A stretch of DNA of 64,000 nt, taken from Prevotellaceae bacterium UBA4361. Lineage in GTDB: Bacteria; Bacteroidota; Bacteroidia; Bacteroidales; Bacteroidaceae. The notes under the pieces were generated by a model that was given only the letters and a program-made list of their open reading frames with translations, was not told where the DNA came from and did not search any database. Below, piece by piece: positions 8,311-17,008 of the stretch. The DNA is taken from NCBI GenBank assembly GCA_002393575.1, contig DGSN01000023.1, positions 55,450-119,449 of the forward strand. The letters run 5' to 3'. The first letter of the stretch is position 1. Each line of letters starts with the position of its first letter. Position numbers and translations under genes: made by a program.

Positions 8311-8812
8311 TCAACATGAATTTCCGTGAATATTATTTCTTTGACAAATATAATTTACGATTAATTCGTGGTTAATTTACGATTAATTCGCGTTAAAGTT
8401 TTTTCAACGTGAATTACCATGAATTATCCGCGAATTTTTCGTGAATATTTTTTTCTCAGACATATTTAATTTACGAAAAATTCGCGGTTAATTTACGATT
8501 AATTCGCGTTAAAGATTTTTCAACGTGAATTTCCGTGAATGTAACTATTCAGCGAATCGTCTTTTTGAGTCGCCTGCGGCGAGAAATCTTTCAAATCTTA
8601 ACAAATCAAACAAATCCATACAGAAAAAATTATAAAGATTTGACAGATTTTGAATAGATTTGTTGGATTTCTGCCCGAAAGGGCACTCCTTGAAATTATT
8701 CGCTGAATAGTTACCCGTGAATTATCCGCGAATTTTTCGTGAATATTTTTTCTCAGACATATTTAATTTACGATTAATTCACGGTTAATTCACGATATAT
8801 TCGCGTTTAAAA
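8311..8812. repeat. Three tandem copies of a ~116-bp AT-rich unit, third split by MITE A
   Basis: Units begin TCAACGTGAATTTCCGTGAAT and end ATTCGCGTTAAAG: copy 1 at 8311-8403 (shortened), copy 2 at 8404-8519, copy 3 at 8520-8812 with the 174-bp MITE inserted. Each unit contains ACGATTAATTCG direct and inverted motifs. No ORF. The 250 bases before it (8061-8310) hold only AT-rich leader sequence of the dockerin gene with nothing else I recognise. Confidence 0.85.
8541..8714. mobile_element. MITE family A, copy 2 (174 bp)
   Basis: Perfect 17-bp inverted ends GTAACTATTCAGCGAAT and ATTCGCTGAATAGTTAC are flanked by perfect 8-bp duplications CCGTGAAT (8533-8540 and 8715-8722). Removing the element rejoins a 116-bp tandem repeat unit identical in layout to its neighbour. 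Shares its interior with copy 1 at 2291-2516 but lacks about 50 bp found there. Confidence 0.92.
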
Positions 8813-8918
8813 AAACACATTATTTCTGAAATAATTATTGTAATTCTTGGGAGCGTTGCCCCAAGCGTCCAAGGACGGTAATCTTCTAATTTCTTTCCTA
8901 AGTTTAGCTTGACGAAGT

Positions 8919-9056
8919 ATTTGATTCTACTGAATTTTTATTTCGGTACAAGTCAATTGTCGAGCCCTCGTTTCAATTCAAGCGAGCCCTCGCTGTTGCA
9001 ACGCCGAGCCCTCGCCGTTTCGATAACGAGCCCTCGGGCGTATAGTTGAATCCCAT
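8919..9056. repeat. CGAGCCCTCG phased-box element, copy 1
   Basis: Boxes CGAGCCCTCG start at 8961, 8983, 9005 and 9027, exactly 22 bp apart. The left arm ATTTGATTCTACTGAA is at 8919-8934 and the right arm TATAGTTGAATCCCAT at 9041-9056. The left arm is 42 bp from the first box instead of the usual 20, so one extra 22-bp slot (8939-8960) without a recognisable box is present. The following 50 bases (CGCTTCAGTCTATCCTTTCA) resemble the flank of copy 3 at 27615. Confidence 0.9.
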
Positions 9057-9122
9057 GCGCGCTTCAGTCTATCCTTTCATGCGTTCCCCTGACGTTGAAA
9101 GCGACTTTCTGCATCTATGATA

Positions 9123-9285
9123 TACGTGAGTTCGATATAACAAAATATGTTCTTTTGTAGTGCCTCTACGAGGCAGAAATCTTACAAATTTATTCAAAAT
9201 CTTTCAAAATATCATTCAAATTTGTAAGATTTGGACAGATTTATATGATTTCTCGCGAAGCGACTCCTTATACCGAACTGACGTA
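9123..9285. mobile_element. MITE family B, copy 2 (163 bp)
   Basis: Same length and ends (TACGTGAGTTCGATATAA ... TTATACCGAACTGACGTA) as the copy in the HEPN gene. It is flanked by 5-bp duplications TGATA (9118-9122 and 9286-9290). Confidence 0.92.
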
Positions 9286-9811
9286 TGATATGGATATGAA
9301 AACGAAAGCCTCGCATCTCTCGATGTGAGGCTTCCTTTGTCGTGTTTTGTGTGTACTGTCAGAATGAGTTTACAATACTTTTAAATTAAATTACTGCTTA
9401 TAATGATTAATTTGGGAGATAATTTCGGGTTTGCTTGTTCGAAACTATTCCACGGAGTAATCATAAACTAATCTGTTTTGCTCCGTTTTTTGGAAAGTTT
9501 TGTCGTTTTTATTTTGTACTTGCAAAGTAAACCATTTTTTTAAACATCTGCAAATTTTCCTGCAAGAAATTTATGAATTTATTTTATTTTTGTTGAAAAC
9601 GTGTTTTATTTTGCCGAAAAACTTGCCAATCGTGTTCGTTTGTAAAAAGTCTTATTTTTAATTTGTAAATCGATTGACGTTTTTATTTGTGTTTTTTTAA
9701 ATTCTACGGAGGATAGGAGGTTTGGATTTTTTTCTCCTTTACTCCTATCCTCCGTAGAAACTTTTTTTTGAGTGCATTTGTGTTCTTTTGTTGACTCTTT
9801 TGATTGTATAT
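9286..9811. other. Gene-free stretch with two hairpins
   Basis: Two stem-loops are present. AAGCCTCGCATC/GATGTGAGGCTT lies at 9306-9333. A 16-bp perfect stem CTACGGAGGATAGGAG/CTCCTATCCTCCGTAG lies at 9704-9757 and is followed by a T-run on the + strand. The hairpins have the form of terminators, and the second may end the DUF4421 transcript. The DNA between them is AT-rich with no ORF of note. Confidence 0.6.
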
Positions 9812-11143
9812 CTATCTGAATTTCTTTTTCTTCTTGAAATTGAAGCCGACGTAGAAGTTGAGCGAACCGAAGGAGTTGTTCAGACGAATTTGCTGGTTCT
9901 TGTAGTTGAAGGTGTGGATGATGAAGGAAAGTCCTGCAAAGTATTTCGTGTCGTTATACACCAAGCCCAGGCGGATGATGTAGTCGATGCTGAGTTTGCG
10001 GAACTTGAACCATGAAAGCAGGTTGCTCTGGTTGTCGTCTTCCTGGGTGGAAGGCGTGTTTTCAGCATCGTAGTGCGTCACGTTGTAGGCAAAACCTGGA
10101 CTGAACGATGCGCAGAAGAGGAAGTTCTTGGCGAAGACCCAGTTGTAGGAGTAGCCGAAGTTGATGTTGTAGTCGTTGTAGATGACGGAGTTGAACAGCA
10201 GCGATTCGTCGATGTATGGGCGCAACTGGGCAGAGATTTTCGACTCGTCGAGCGAGAGTCTGTGGTGTGTGAACGAGAATCCCAACTTGAACGAACCGCA
10301 GGATTTCCGTTGCACGGTGCTTTGTGAAAAGGCGGCTGGGTAGGAGAAATAGTGGTGGTTGAAGATGTAGTAGATGTTCACACCGCGTGTTTGCAGGTTG
10401 AGCCCGTCGAACTGGTCTGGCACTTTGGGGTCGTATTTCACGATGCTTTTCAGGTTGGTCACCTTGTAGTTGTTTCCCGTCTCGCGGTAGAAGAGATCGA
10501 CTCCCACTTTTGAGGTGTAGAAGCTCAGGTCGAAGGCAGTCTTCTGCTTTTGTGCGCTTTTGTGCCCTAAGAGTCCGCCCACGTCGAAGGTGTAGCCCAG
10601 GAAGAGCCAACGCCAACCGAAGTACCCACCCAGGCGGAACGTGGGACGAGGTGCCAAGTTGAGCATCTGCTTCGAATCGCCACGGCTGCGGATGTTGAAA
10701 TTCTCAAAGGTGTTGGTGTTTTGTATCATCACCGCCCAGTTGTATTTCTGAGGCGTGATGTAGGTGGTGTCGATGCGGTTCCAGTCGTTGAACTTCTCCC
10801 CAAGGAAGTCTAAGAGCAGCTTCTTCTTCTTGTGCTGGCTCATCTTGTCGAACTCCTCTGTGCTCACGTTGAGCGAGTCGGCAAGGTCGTCTTCGAATTT
10901 CGGGTATTTGGTGAAAATTCTTCCGATGAATTCGAAGATTTTCTCTGCTACGTTCTTCGTTTCTTCGCGTGGATTTTGCAGTGTGTCTGCCTGTAAGGAA
11001 ACGGTGGTTTCAGTCTTCAGTGAGTCGATGTTTCCGGCCTTCAGTGAGTCGATGTTTTCGATGTCTTCGACTTGCTGTTCAGACACAACAATTTGTGCCG
11101 TAGCCCATGAGCTACAGCACAAATAAGCAATCAGACATATCAT
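9812..11143 (-). CDS. DUF4421-family outer-membrane beta-barrel protein
   Basis: 443 aa from the ATG at 11143, which gives a clean signal peptide (MICLIAYLCCSSWATAQ). The longer frame to 11191 needs a TTG start and adds 16 residues before the signal, so the shorter form is preferred. Residues about 20-110 are polar with IDSLK repeats. From about 130 on, alternating aromatic/hydrophobic strands (LGGYFGWRWLFLGYTFDVGG, FYVGFNFKKKKKF at the end) fit a barrel. The family is widespread in Bacteroidales; function is unknown. It stands alone, with repeats on both sides. Confidence 0.85.
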   Translation of the reverse strand: MICLIAYLCCSSWATAQIVVSEQQVEDIENIDSLKAGNIDSLKTETTVSLQADTLQNPREETKNVAEKIFEFIGRIFTKYPKFEDDLADSLNVSTEEFDKMSQHKKKKLLLDFLGEKFNDWNRIDTTYITPQKYNWAVMIQNTNTFENFNIRSRGDSKQMLNLAPRPTFRLGGYFGWRWLFLGYTFDVGGLLGHKSAQKQKTAFDLSFYTSKVGVDLFYRETGNNYKVTNLKSIVKYDPKVPDQFDGLNLQTRGVNIYYIFNHHYFSYPAAFSQSTVQRKSCGSFKLGFSFTHHRLSLDESKISAQLRPYIDESLLFNSVIYNDYNINFGYSYNWVFAKNFLFCASFSPGFAYNVTHYDAENTPSTQEDDNQSNLLSWFKFRKLSIDYIIRLGLVYNDTKYFAGLSFIIHTFNYKNQQIRLNNSFGSLNFYVGFNFKKKKKFR

Positions 11144-11204
11144 CAGTTGCTTAACTCTCGATTTGCACAAATCTGTCAGATGAAGCAGCAAACGATTTCT
11201 TTAA

Positions 11205-11285
11205 TGAAGAATGGAAAATGAAGAATAAAGAATGAAAATTACTCATGCGATGAACAGAGTACAGTGAAATCTTCATTCTTTATTC
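11205..11285. repeat. AATGAAGAAT inverted-repeat element, copy 1
   Basis: GAATGAAG-type units converge on ATTCTTCATT units around a core ATTACTCATGCGATGAACAG. Very similar cores and arms occur at 58721-58856, with looser relatives at 25934-26166 and 45714-45792. It lies between convergent or adjacent gene ends and has no coding content. Confidence 0.7.
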
Positions 11286-11315
11286 CCATTGCATTATGCC
11301 CTTCTGAGGATGAGT

Positions 11316-11783
11316 TTAGTTGTTGAAATAATAGAGGAATGTGGCAATGCCTTCAAGCGCAGGTTTGCGTGCATCCTTGATTTGGAGTGAGAATTTGATT
11401 TCCGCCTTGCACGTGCCGCGCAAGTTGGCAATCGAGTGCAGAGAGGCAACGAGGCGCACGCTGCTGCCTGTGATGACTGGCTGACCGAAACGCATCTTGT
11501 CCATTCCGTAGTTCACCATCATCTTCAGGTTGTTCACTTCGATGATTTCGTTCCACAGGTGTGGAAGCAATGAAAGCGTGAGGTAGCCGTGAGCAATGGT
11601 CGATTTGTAAGGGCTTTCAACCTTTGCTCTCTCCACGTCAACATGTATCCACTGATGGTCGAGGGTGGCATCAGCAAAGAGGTTGATTCTTTCCTGAGTC
11701 ACTACCTGCCAATCGCTGGTTCCCAGCACTTCACCTAAGTGTGATGCAAATTCATCATACGAGTTTATGACCAATTTTCCCAT
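11316..11783 (-). CDS. MaoC-like (R)-hydratase / hot-dog dehydratase
   Basis: 155 aa, close to the usual 140-160 for single-domain MaoC proteins. The hydratase motif is clear: FADATLDHQWIHVD (residues about 36-49, with the Asp/His pair) then TIAHGYLTLSLLPHLW. The family hydrates 2-enoyl-CoA or -ACP to the (R)-3-hydroxy product; the true substrate is unknown here. A TAACTTTG -7 box lies on the - strand at 11815-11822, 32 bases upstream. It appears to be a single-gene unit. Confidence 0.9.
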   Translation of the reverse strand: MGKLVINSYDEFASHLGEVLGTSDWQVVTQERINLFADATLDHQWIHVDVERAKVESPYKSTIAHGYLTLSLLPHLWNEIIEVNNLKMMVNYGMDKMRFGQPVITGSSVRLVASLHSIANLRGTCKAEIKFSLQIKDARKPALEGIATFLYYFNN

Positions 11784-11919
11784 AGTAAAAGCACGTTCTT
11801 TTTATTCAATGATGCAAAGTTAGAAAGTTTTTTTTGATTGGGCAATTTCTTTGTGCATTATTTCTCTGCTTGGTCAAGAAATCTCAGGAAGTATGGCCAA
11901 TCGGGGGATGAACCCCATG

Positions 11920-12725
11920 TCATCTGACAATCTTCTTTCCATGATAGATATACACTCCCTTCTGCGTTGGCTGAGCGTCGAGGCGACGGCCGTCGATGGT
12001 GAACCATGCGGAAGAATGGCTGCCTTGAGTGCTGCCAGCGCACAAGGTGTCGATGCCTGTAGGCACCGAACCGTTGATGCCCACTGCCGTCCATGCGTTT
12101 GCCACTGCCTGCGTCTCGGCTCCGTTCTCGCCATACAGCTCTTGCGCTGCCTTCAGCCAGCTGTCGCGGATGTTGGAATAGTCCGACTCAGGCGAGCAGT
12201 ATTTTGTCAGCGTCAGATAGGCTATCTGCATACCTTTCTCGATGCCGATGCCCGTCATGTCGTAGTCGGTACCCTTGTCGTTGGTGCCCTTGCCACCTTC
12301 GCAGAGCAGATAGTAGAACTTGTTCTGTACGCCCATCATGTTATATTTGTCCCGATCGTTCCAGTACATGCCTTCGTAGGTGTCGGGCTGGTTGTCTTCG
12401 CCGTCGAGACCTTGCTTGGGGTTCGCCATGTTGCGCAGACAGCTCTTGCCCAGCACCAGTCCGTTGCCGCCGATGACCCACGGCGTTTCGGGGCCGTTGC
12501 CATAGTCGGCAGTCTTCATCAAATGGTGTCGGCAGGCGCGAACTGCTGGAAATTAGTCACGGAGATGTGGGACGCAGAGAAGCTGTTCTCATAAAAATTT
12601 GAACTCAGTTTGCCGTTGACCTGTCCGCTACGCTTGGCGGAAACATTCTTTGTGGCAAACGTGGGGTTGGCAAGCGCATGGAGCGACAAGAATAGAGCCA
12701 ACGCAGAAACCAAGATTTTTCTCAT
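11920..12725 (-). pseudogene. Remnant of a secreted M4 (thermolysin-family) metalloprotease
   Basis: The 5' piece (12725-12519, 68 aa) has a signal peptide MRKILVSALALFLSLHALA and ends FQQFAPADTI-stop. Overlapping it, the 3' piece (12522-11920) reads ETPWVIGGNGLVLGKSCLRN, then GVQNKFYYLLCEGG, TGIGIEKGMQIAYLTLTKY and AVANAWTAVGI. These are the landmarks of the M4 C-terminal domain. The HExxH zinc site is absent. Where thermolysin has GGVH (catalytic His231) this protein has YNMMG. A sorting-type tail (KGVYIYHGKKIVR) remains. The best reading is a large internal deletion plus a frame change. That both pieces come from one gene is likely but not proven. Confidence 0.75.
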
Positions 12726-13003
12726 ATCACTTTGAATTGTAGTAGTATAACTCTCTTTATTTGTGTGCAAATATACTACTTGTTTTCCATTTATTCAAGT
12801 TCTCAAGAACGAATTTGCTGAACAACAAGCGTAGAATGGACGAAAGAAGCTGTACGCCTCTGCCCTCGGAACACTTTCGGAGTTTTCTTTGCAGAGCTTG
12901 CTTTGCTTTTCTCCTTCCGTGCTTCAGAAAGATTTTCTCCTCAAAGAAGGAATGTTTGAATGCCAGGATGTGAAAATTTCGTTCGCATGGATAGAAACAA
13001 AAA
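12726..13003. other. Stretch without recognisable gene
   Basis: Between the protease remnant and the rplS terminator I see no credible coding, repeat or RNA feature. Short ORFs here lack any motif or start context. Confidence 0.5.
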
Positions 13004-13034
13004 AACATCTGCACGGATTGCCCATGCAGATGTT
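13004..13034 (-). terminator. rplS terminator
   Basis: AACATCTGCA (13004-13013) pairs with TGCAGATGTT (13025-13034). On the - strand it is followed by a T-run (complement of AAACAAAAAA). It lies 63 bases after the rplS stop. Confidence 0.85.
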
Positions 13035-13097
13035 TCTTGTAGGTTATCTCGATGAGGAGACGTACCGCTGTGCGGTAGGAAGGTTTGAAAGGCTGAA

Positions 13098-13463
13098 TTA
13101 CTTCTCGGTCTTCTTGCCAGAGAGCTTTTCCTTGATACGAGCCTTCTTACCAGTGAGGTTGCGGAGGTAGTAGAGCTTAGCGCGACGAACCTTACCCACC
13201 TTGTTGACTTCGATGGAGTCGATGTTTGGTGATTCGATAGGGAAGATACGCTCAACGCCCACTGTTCCTGACATCTTGCGAACGGTGAAACGCTTCTTGT
13301 TGCCTTCGCCACAAATTTTAATAACTACACCGCGGTAGAGCTGGATACGCTCCTTAGAACCTTCGATGATTTTGTAAGCTACGGTGATGGTGTCACCAGC
13401 CTTGAACTTTGGGAACTCTTTGCCTGTAGCAAATGCTTCTTCAGCAACTTTAATTAAATCCAT
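13098..13463 (-). CDS. rplS: 50S ribosomal protein L19
   Basis: 121 aa, standard length. Family landmarks are [48 protein letters not shown] and the basic [21 protein letters not shown]19 lies at the 30S/50S interface. It is transcribed alone here, with a TAACTTTG -7 box on the - strand at 13582-13589 (118-base leader) and a hairpin terminator. The 305-base gap to the next gene (13464-13768) holds this leader and the divergent esterase upstream region and nothing else that I see. Confidence 0.98.
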   Translation of the reverse strand: MDLIKVAEEAFATGKEFPKFKAGDTITVAYKIIEGSKERIQLYRGVVIKICGEGNKKRFTVRKMSGTVGVERIFPIESPNIDSIEVNKVGKVRRAKLYYLRNLTGKKARIKEKLSGKKTEK

Positions 13464-13759
13464 TTTACTGTGAATTGTTCTTTCTAAAATTGTTTATTTG
13501 TTCCAACGAAGCATATCACGAGTCTCTCTAAAACTGCCACCGCAGTGTGGCACCTCGCCAGCGGCTTCGCTAAAGCGGCTGCAAAGTTACGACATTTTTT
13601 CGGTCCTGCCATCTATTTCGTGAACTTTTTTCGTGTCTGTCTGAAAATCATCGGCTTTTGGGGTGTTGGAATCAAAATCGAAAGCATTTGTTACACCATT
13701 TTTTCCTCGTTCCTCTGCTTTTCTCTAAATTTGCACGGAAATCATTTGAAACTAAATAA

Positions 13760-14716
<957 letters not shown>

Positions 14717-14735
14717 ATTAATGATAACAAAAACA

Positions 14736-14766
14736 AAAAAGAGACAACCTTAGGTTGTCTCTTTTT
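14736..14766. terminator. Bidirectional terminator between the esterase gene and tRNA-Phe
   Basis: A 14-bp stem AAAAAGAGACAACC/GGTTGTCTCTTTTT with a 3-base loop serves the + strand esterase gene and the - strand tRNA. Confidence 0.9.
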
Positions 14767-14768
14767 TG

Positions 14769-14841
14769 TGGTACCACCAGGATTCGAACCGGGGACACAC
14801 GGATTTTCAGTCCGATGCTCTACCTACTGAGCTATGGCACC
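14769..14841 (-). tRNA. tRNA-Phe (GAA)
   Basis: 73 nt without encoded CCA. Acceptor GGTGCCA pairs with TGGTACC and the discriminator base is A. The D-arm is AGCTCAGTAGGTAGAGC. The anticodon arm CGGACTGAAAATCCG has anticodon GAA. The T-arm is CCGGTTCGAATCCTGG, with GTTCGAATC intact. Confidence 0.97.
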
Positions 14842-14982
14842 ATTGTTTTTCGTTTGCGGGTGCAAAGGTAGGGGTTTTTATTTAATCTGCAAAATTTTTG
14901 AAGAAAAAAATATGAATATCGTTGCATTTTGTTGAGTTGAGAGGTAGAAATGGGGCTCTTTGCACAGGATTGGAGGACAAAT

Positions 14983-15657
14983 TCATTGTTTTTTCTTGGA
15001 GAGACGAATGCCTATGTCGGATATGCCTGCAAGCTGTGGGTCGCGCATGGTGTGGGTGATGGCAAGGCGATAGGTTCGGCATCCACTGAGGTGGATGGTG
15101 TAGGGCTGTGCATGAGTTTCGTAATGGAGTATGCCTTTGCCTGCCGTGCGGTCGAGGGCATCGAAGATGTTGAAGTCGAGGCGGTCGGTGCGCACGGGAC
15201 GTGCCATTTGGACGATTTCGACGAGCGTGTCCGAACTGACGATGGGGAATGTTTCCTTATACACCTTTTTGGGTGTCATCCACCAATGCTTCGGTCTGAT
15301 GTGTACGGTGGTGTCCTCCACGAAGACGTGTCCACGGGTGGTGTGGATGCGTTGGTAGCGCACGGGGTTGGGGATTTCCTGCAATGCCACTCGCAACTGG
15401 AGGTTGCGGTAGGGGTAGGCATTGGTGGTGCGCACGGTGAGGAGCAGGTCGGTGTCAATCGGTTTGGTCTGCTCTGGTATATATATAAATAATGTGTCAG
15501 ACTTCTGCCACGACTGTTCATCGACAGCTGCAAACTTGTCGAAAAAGATTTTCTCGCCCTCTTTCTCTTGCAGGTGCTCCACTTCGGTGTGGTGTGTGCA
15601 GGCTGCGAGGGAGAGGAAGAGGACGAGAAGCAAGGTTATGTTAACGAAGCGTGTCAA
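14983..15657 (-). CDS. gldH: Gliding-motility-type lipoprotein GldH
   Basis: 224 aa lipoprotein: hydrophobic leader, then LFLSLAAC with the lipid-modified Cys at residue 20. The body is beta-rich (SWQKSDTLFIYIPE, HWWMTPKKVYKETFPI, FNIFDALDRTAGKGILHYE), typical of GldH. The start must be TTG at 15657, because no ATG precedes the leader and the frame is closed just upstream. It begins 2 bases after the ricT stop, so the two are translationally coupled. The order holB-ricT-gldH is common in Bacteroidales, including non-gliding species, where the role of GldH is unclear. Confidence 0.85.
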   Translation of the reverse strand: MTRFVNITLLLVLFLSLAACTHHTEVEHLQEKEGEKIFFDKFAAVDEQSWQKSDTLFIYIPEQTKPIDTDLLLTVRTTNAYPYRNLQLRVALQEIPNPVRYQRIHTTRGHVFVEDTTVHIRPKHWWMTPKKVYKETFPIVSSDTLVEIVQMARPVRTDRLDFNIFDALDRTAGKGILHYETHAQPYTIHLSGCRTYRLAITHTMRDPQLAGISDIGIRLSKKKQ

Positions 15658-15659
15658 TG

Positions 15660-16979
15660 CTATTTGGGGGCTTGGTTGGAGGAATTGTTGGAAGGGTTGT
15701 TGGGACGATTCGGACGGTTTGGCTTGTTTCTGCGTGGACGATTGGCTGGTGCTGCTTCGTTGGCAGATGGAGCAGGAGCTGCGTTCTTGTCGTCCTTGTT
15801 TTCTTTGGCAGGGTTGGAGGCGGCAACTTCCTTTGGAGCGTTCTGCTTTTTAGCTGGTTTGGCATCGTTGCGCTTTTCGGCATCCTCGCCTTTGCGTCGC
15901 TTGTTCTTCTTGTTGGAGCGTGAGCGGTCGAAGCGATTGATGTTCTCCTGGTCGAGCAGGTCTTTCGACTCTTCGCGAATGGGTTCGCCGTTCTCGGTGA
16001 GCGCTTCTGGTTTCAGTCCCTCGCGGTTCATGCTGATGATTTCGAAGGCGCGACGGGAAGAGATGGTGTGCGCATTGGCAAGCACGTGCTTGTCGGTAGA
16101 GTAGGTGATGAGGTGCGCAAGGATGTCTGCCTTGAAGAAGAAGTATTCGCCGTCCTTGGTGTGGAGGGTGATTTCGCGTGATGGCAGTCGCTTGAGCGAC
16201 TCAACGTACTGGTCAACTTCGTAGTTGAGGCAGCACTTCAGCTTGGCGCATTGTCCTGCCAGTTTTTGCGGATTGAGGGAAATGTCCTGGAAACGAGCGG
16301 CACTGGTGCTCACGCTGGAGAAATTCGTCATCCACGTGGCGCAACAGAGCTCTCGACCGCATGGGCCGATACCACCGATGCGTCCTGCTTCCTGACGAGC
16401 GCCAATCTGTTTCATTTCGATGCGCACACGGAAACGCTCTGCCAGTACCTTGATGAGTTGGCGGAAATCGACGCGTTCGTCAGCGATGTAGTAGAAGATG
16501 GCTTTGTTGCCATCGCCTTGGTATTCCACGTCGCCAATCTTCATTTTCAAGCCGAGGTCGAGTGCGATTTGGCGTGATTCAATCATCGTCTCGTGTTCGA
16601 GGGCTTTTGCTTCGCGATATTTCTCCATATCGACGTTGCGGGCACGGCGATAGATACGCTTGAGTTCCACGTCGGGCTTGAGGTTGGCTTTCTTGATTTG
16701 CAGTGCCACGAGTCGTCCCGTCATGGTGACGGTGCCGATGTCGTGTCCTGGGTTTGCCTCCACTGCCACGATGTCGCCTTTTGCGAGGTCGAGATTGTTG
16801 GAGTTGATGAAATATCCCTTGCGAGGTGGCTTGAACTGCACCTCCACGATGTTGCTCATTGCCGCGTTGTCGGGCAGGTCGGCGAGCCAGTCGTATGTGT
16901 TGAGCTTGTCGGTTTGGCGATTGCAGCCTTTTGCGCAAAGTCCGCGTCCGCCTCCGCAGCAGATTTGATAGTCAGACAT
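15660..16979 (-). CDS. ricT: PSP1-domain protein, RicT/YaaT-like
   Basis: 439 aa. It starts with cysteines (CCGGGRGLCAKGC). The PSP1 core includes VEVQFKPPRKGYFIN, RRARNVDMEKYREA and the cysteine cluster GPCGRELCCATWM ... QCAKLKCCLNYE (residues about 205-255), which in RicT binds iron-sulfur clusters with partner proteins. From about 350 the tail is low complexity: Lys/Arg-rich, then Asn/Pro/Ala-rich (NRPNRPNNPSNNSSNQ), not conserved in length in the family. Sits between holB and gldH, all on the - strand within short gaps. In Firmicutes RicT affects RNA processing; the role in Bacteroidetes is unknown. Confidence 0.9.
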   Translation of the reverse strand: MSDYQICCGGGRGLCAKGCNRQTDKLNTYDWLADLPDNAAMSNIVEVQFKPPRKGYFINSNNLDLAKGDIVAVEANPGHDIGTVTMTGRLVALQIKKANLKPDVELKRIYRRARNVDMEKYREAKALEHETMIESRQIALDLGLKMKIGDVEYQGDGNKAIFYYIADERVDFRQLIKVLAERFRVRIEMKQIGARQEAGRIGGIGPCGRELCCATWMTNFSSVSTSAARFQDISLNPQKLAGQCAKLKCCLNYEVDQYVESLKRLPSREITLHTKDGEYFFFKADILAHLITYSTDKHVLANAHTISSRRAFEIISMNREGLKPEALTENGEPIREESKDLLDQENINRFDRSRSNKKNKRRKGEDAEKRNDAKPAKKQNAPKEVAASNPAKENKDDKNAAPAPSANEAAPANRPRRNKPNRPNRPNNPSNNSSNQAPK

Positions 16980-17008
16980 AAGTGTTGTGAGTGTATGTGT
17001 ATGTTTGC

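Noticed and set aside
8961..9036. CRISPR array at the CGAGCCCTCG clusters
   Set aside because: Repeats are 10 bp and spacers 12 bp, only four units, no cas genes, and the spacing and arms recur at five sites; not CRISPR-like.
12757..13014. Short ORFs between the protease remnant and rplS
   Set aside because: Overlapping ORFs on both strands with no motif or start signal; one includes the rplS terminator.
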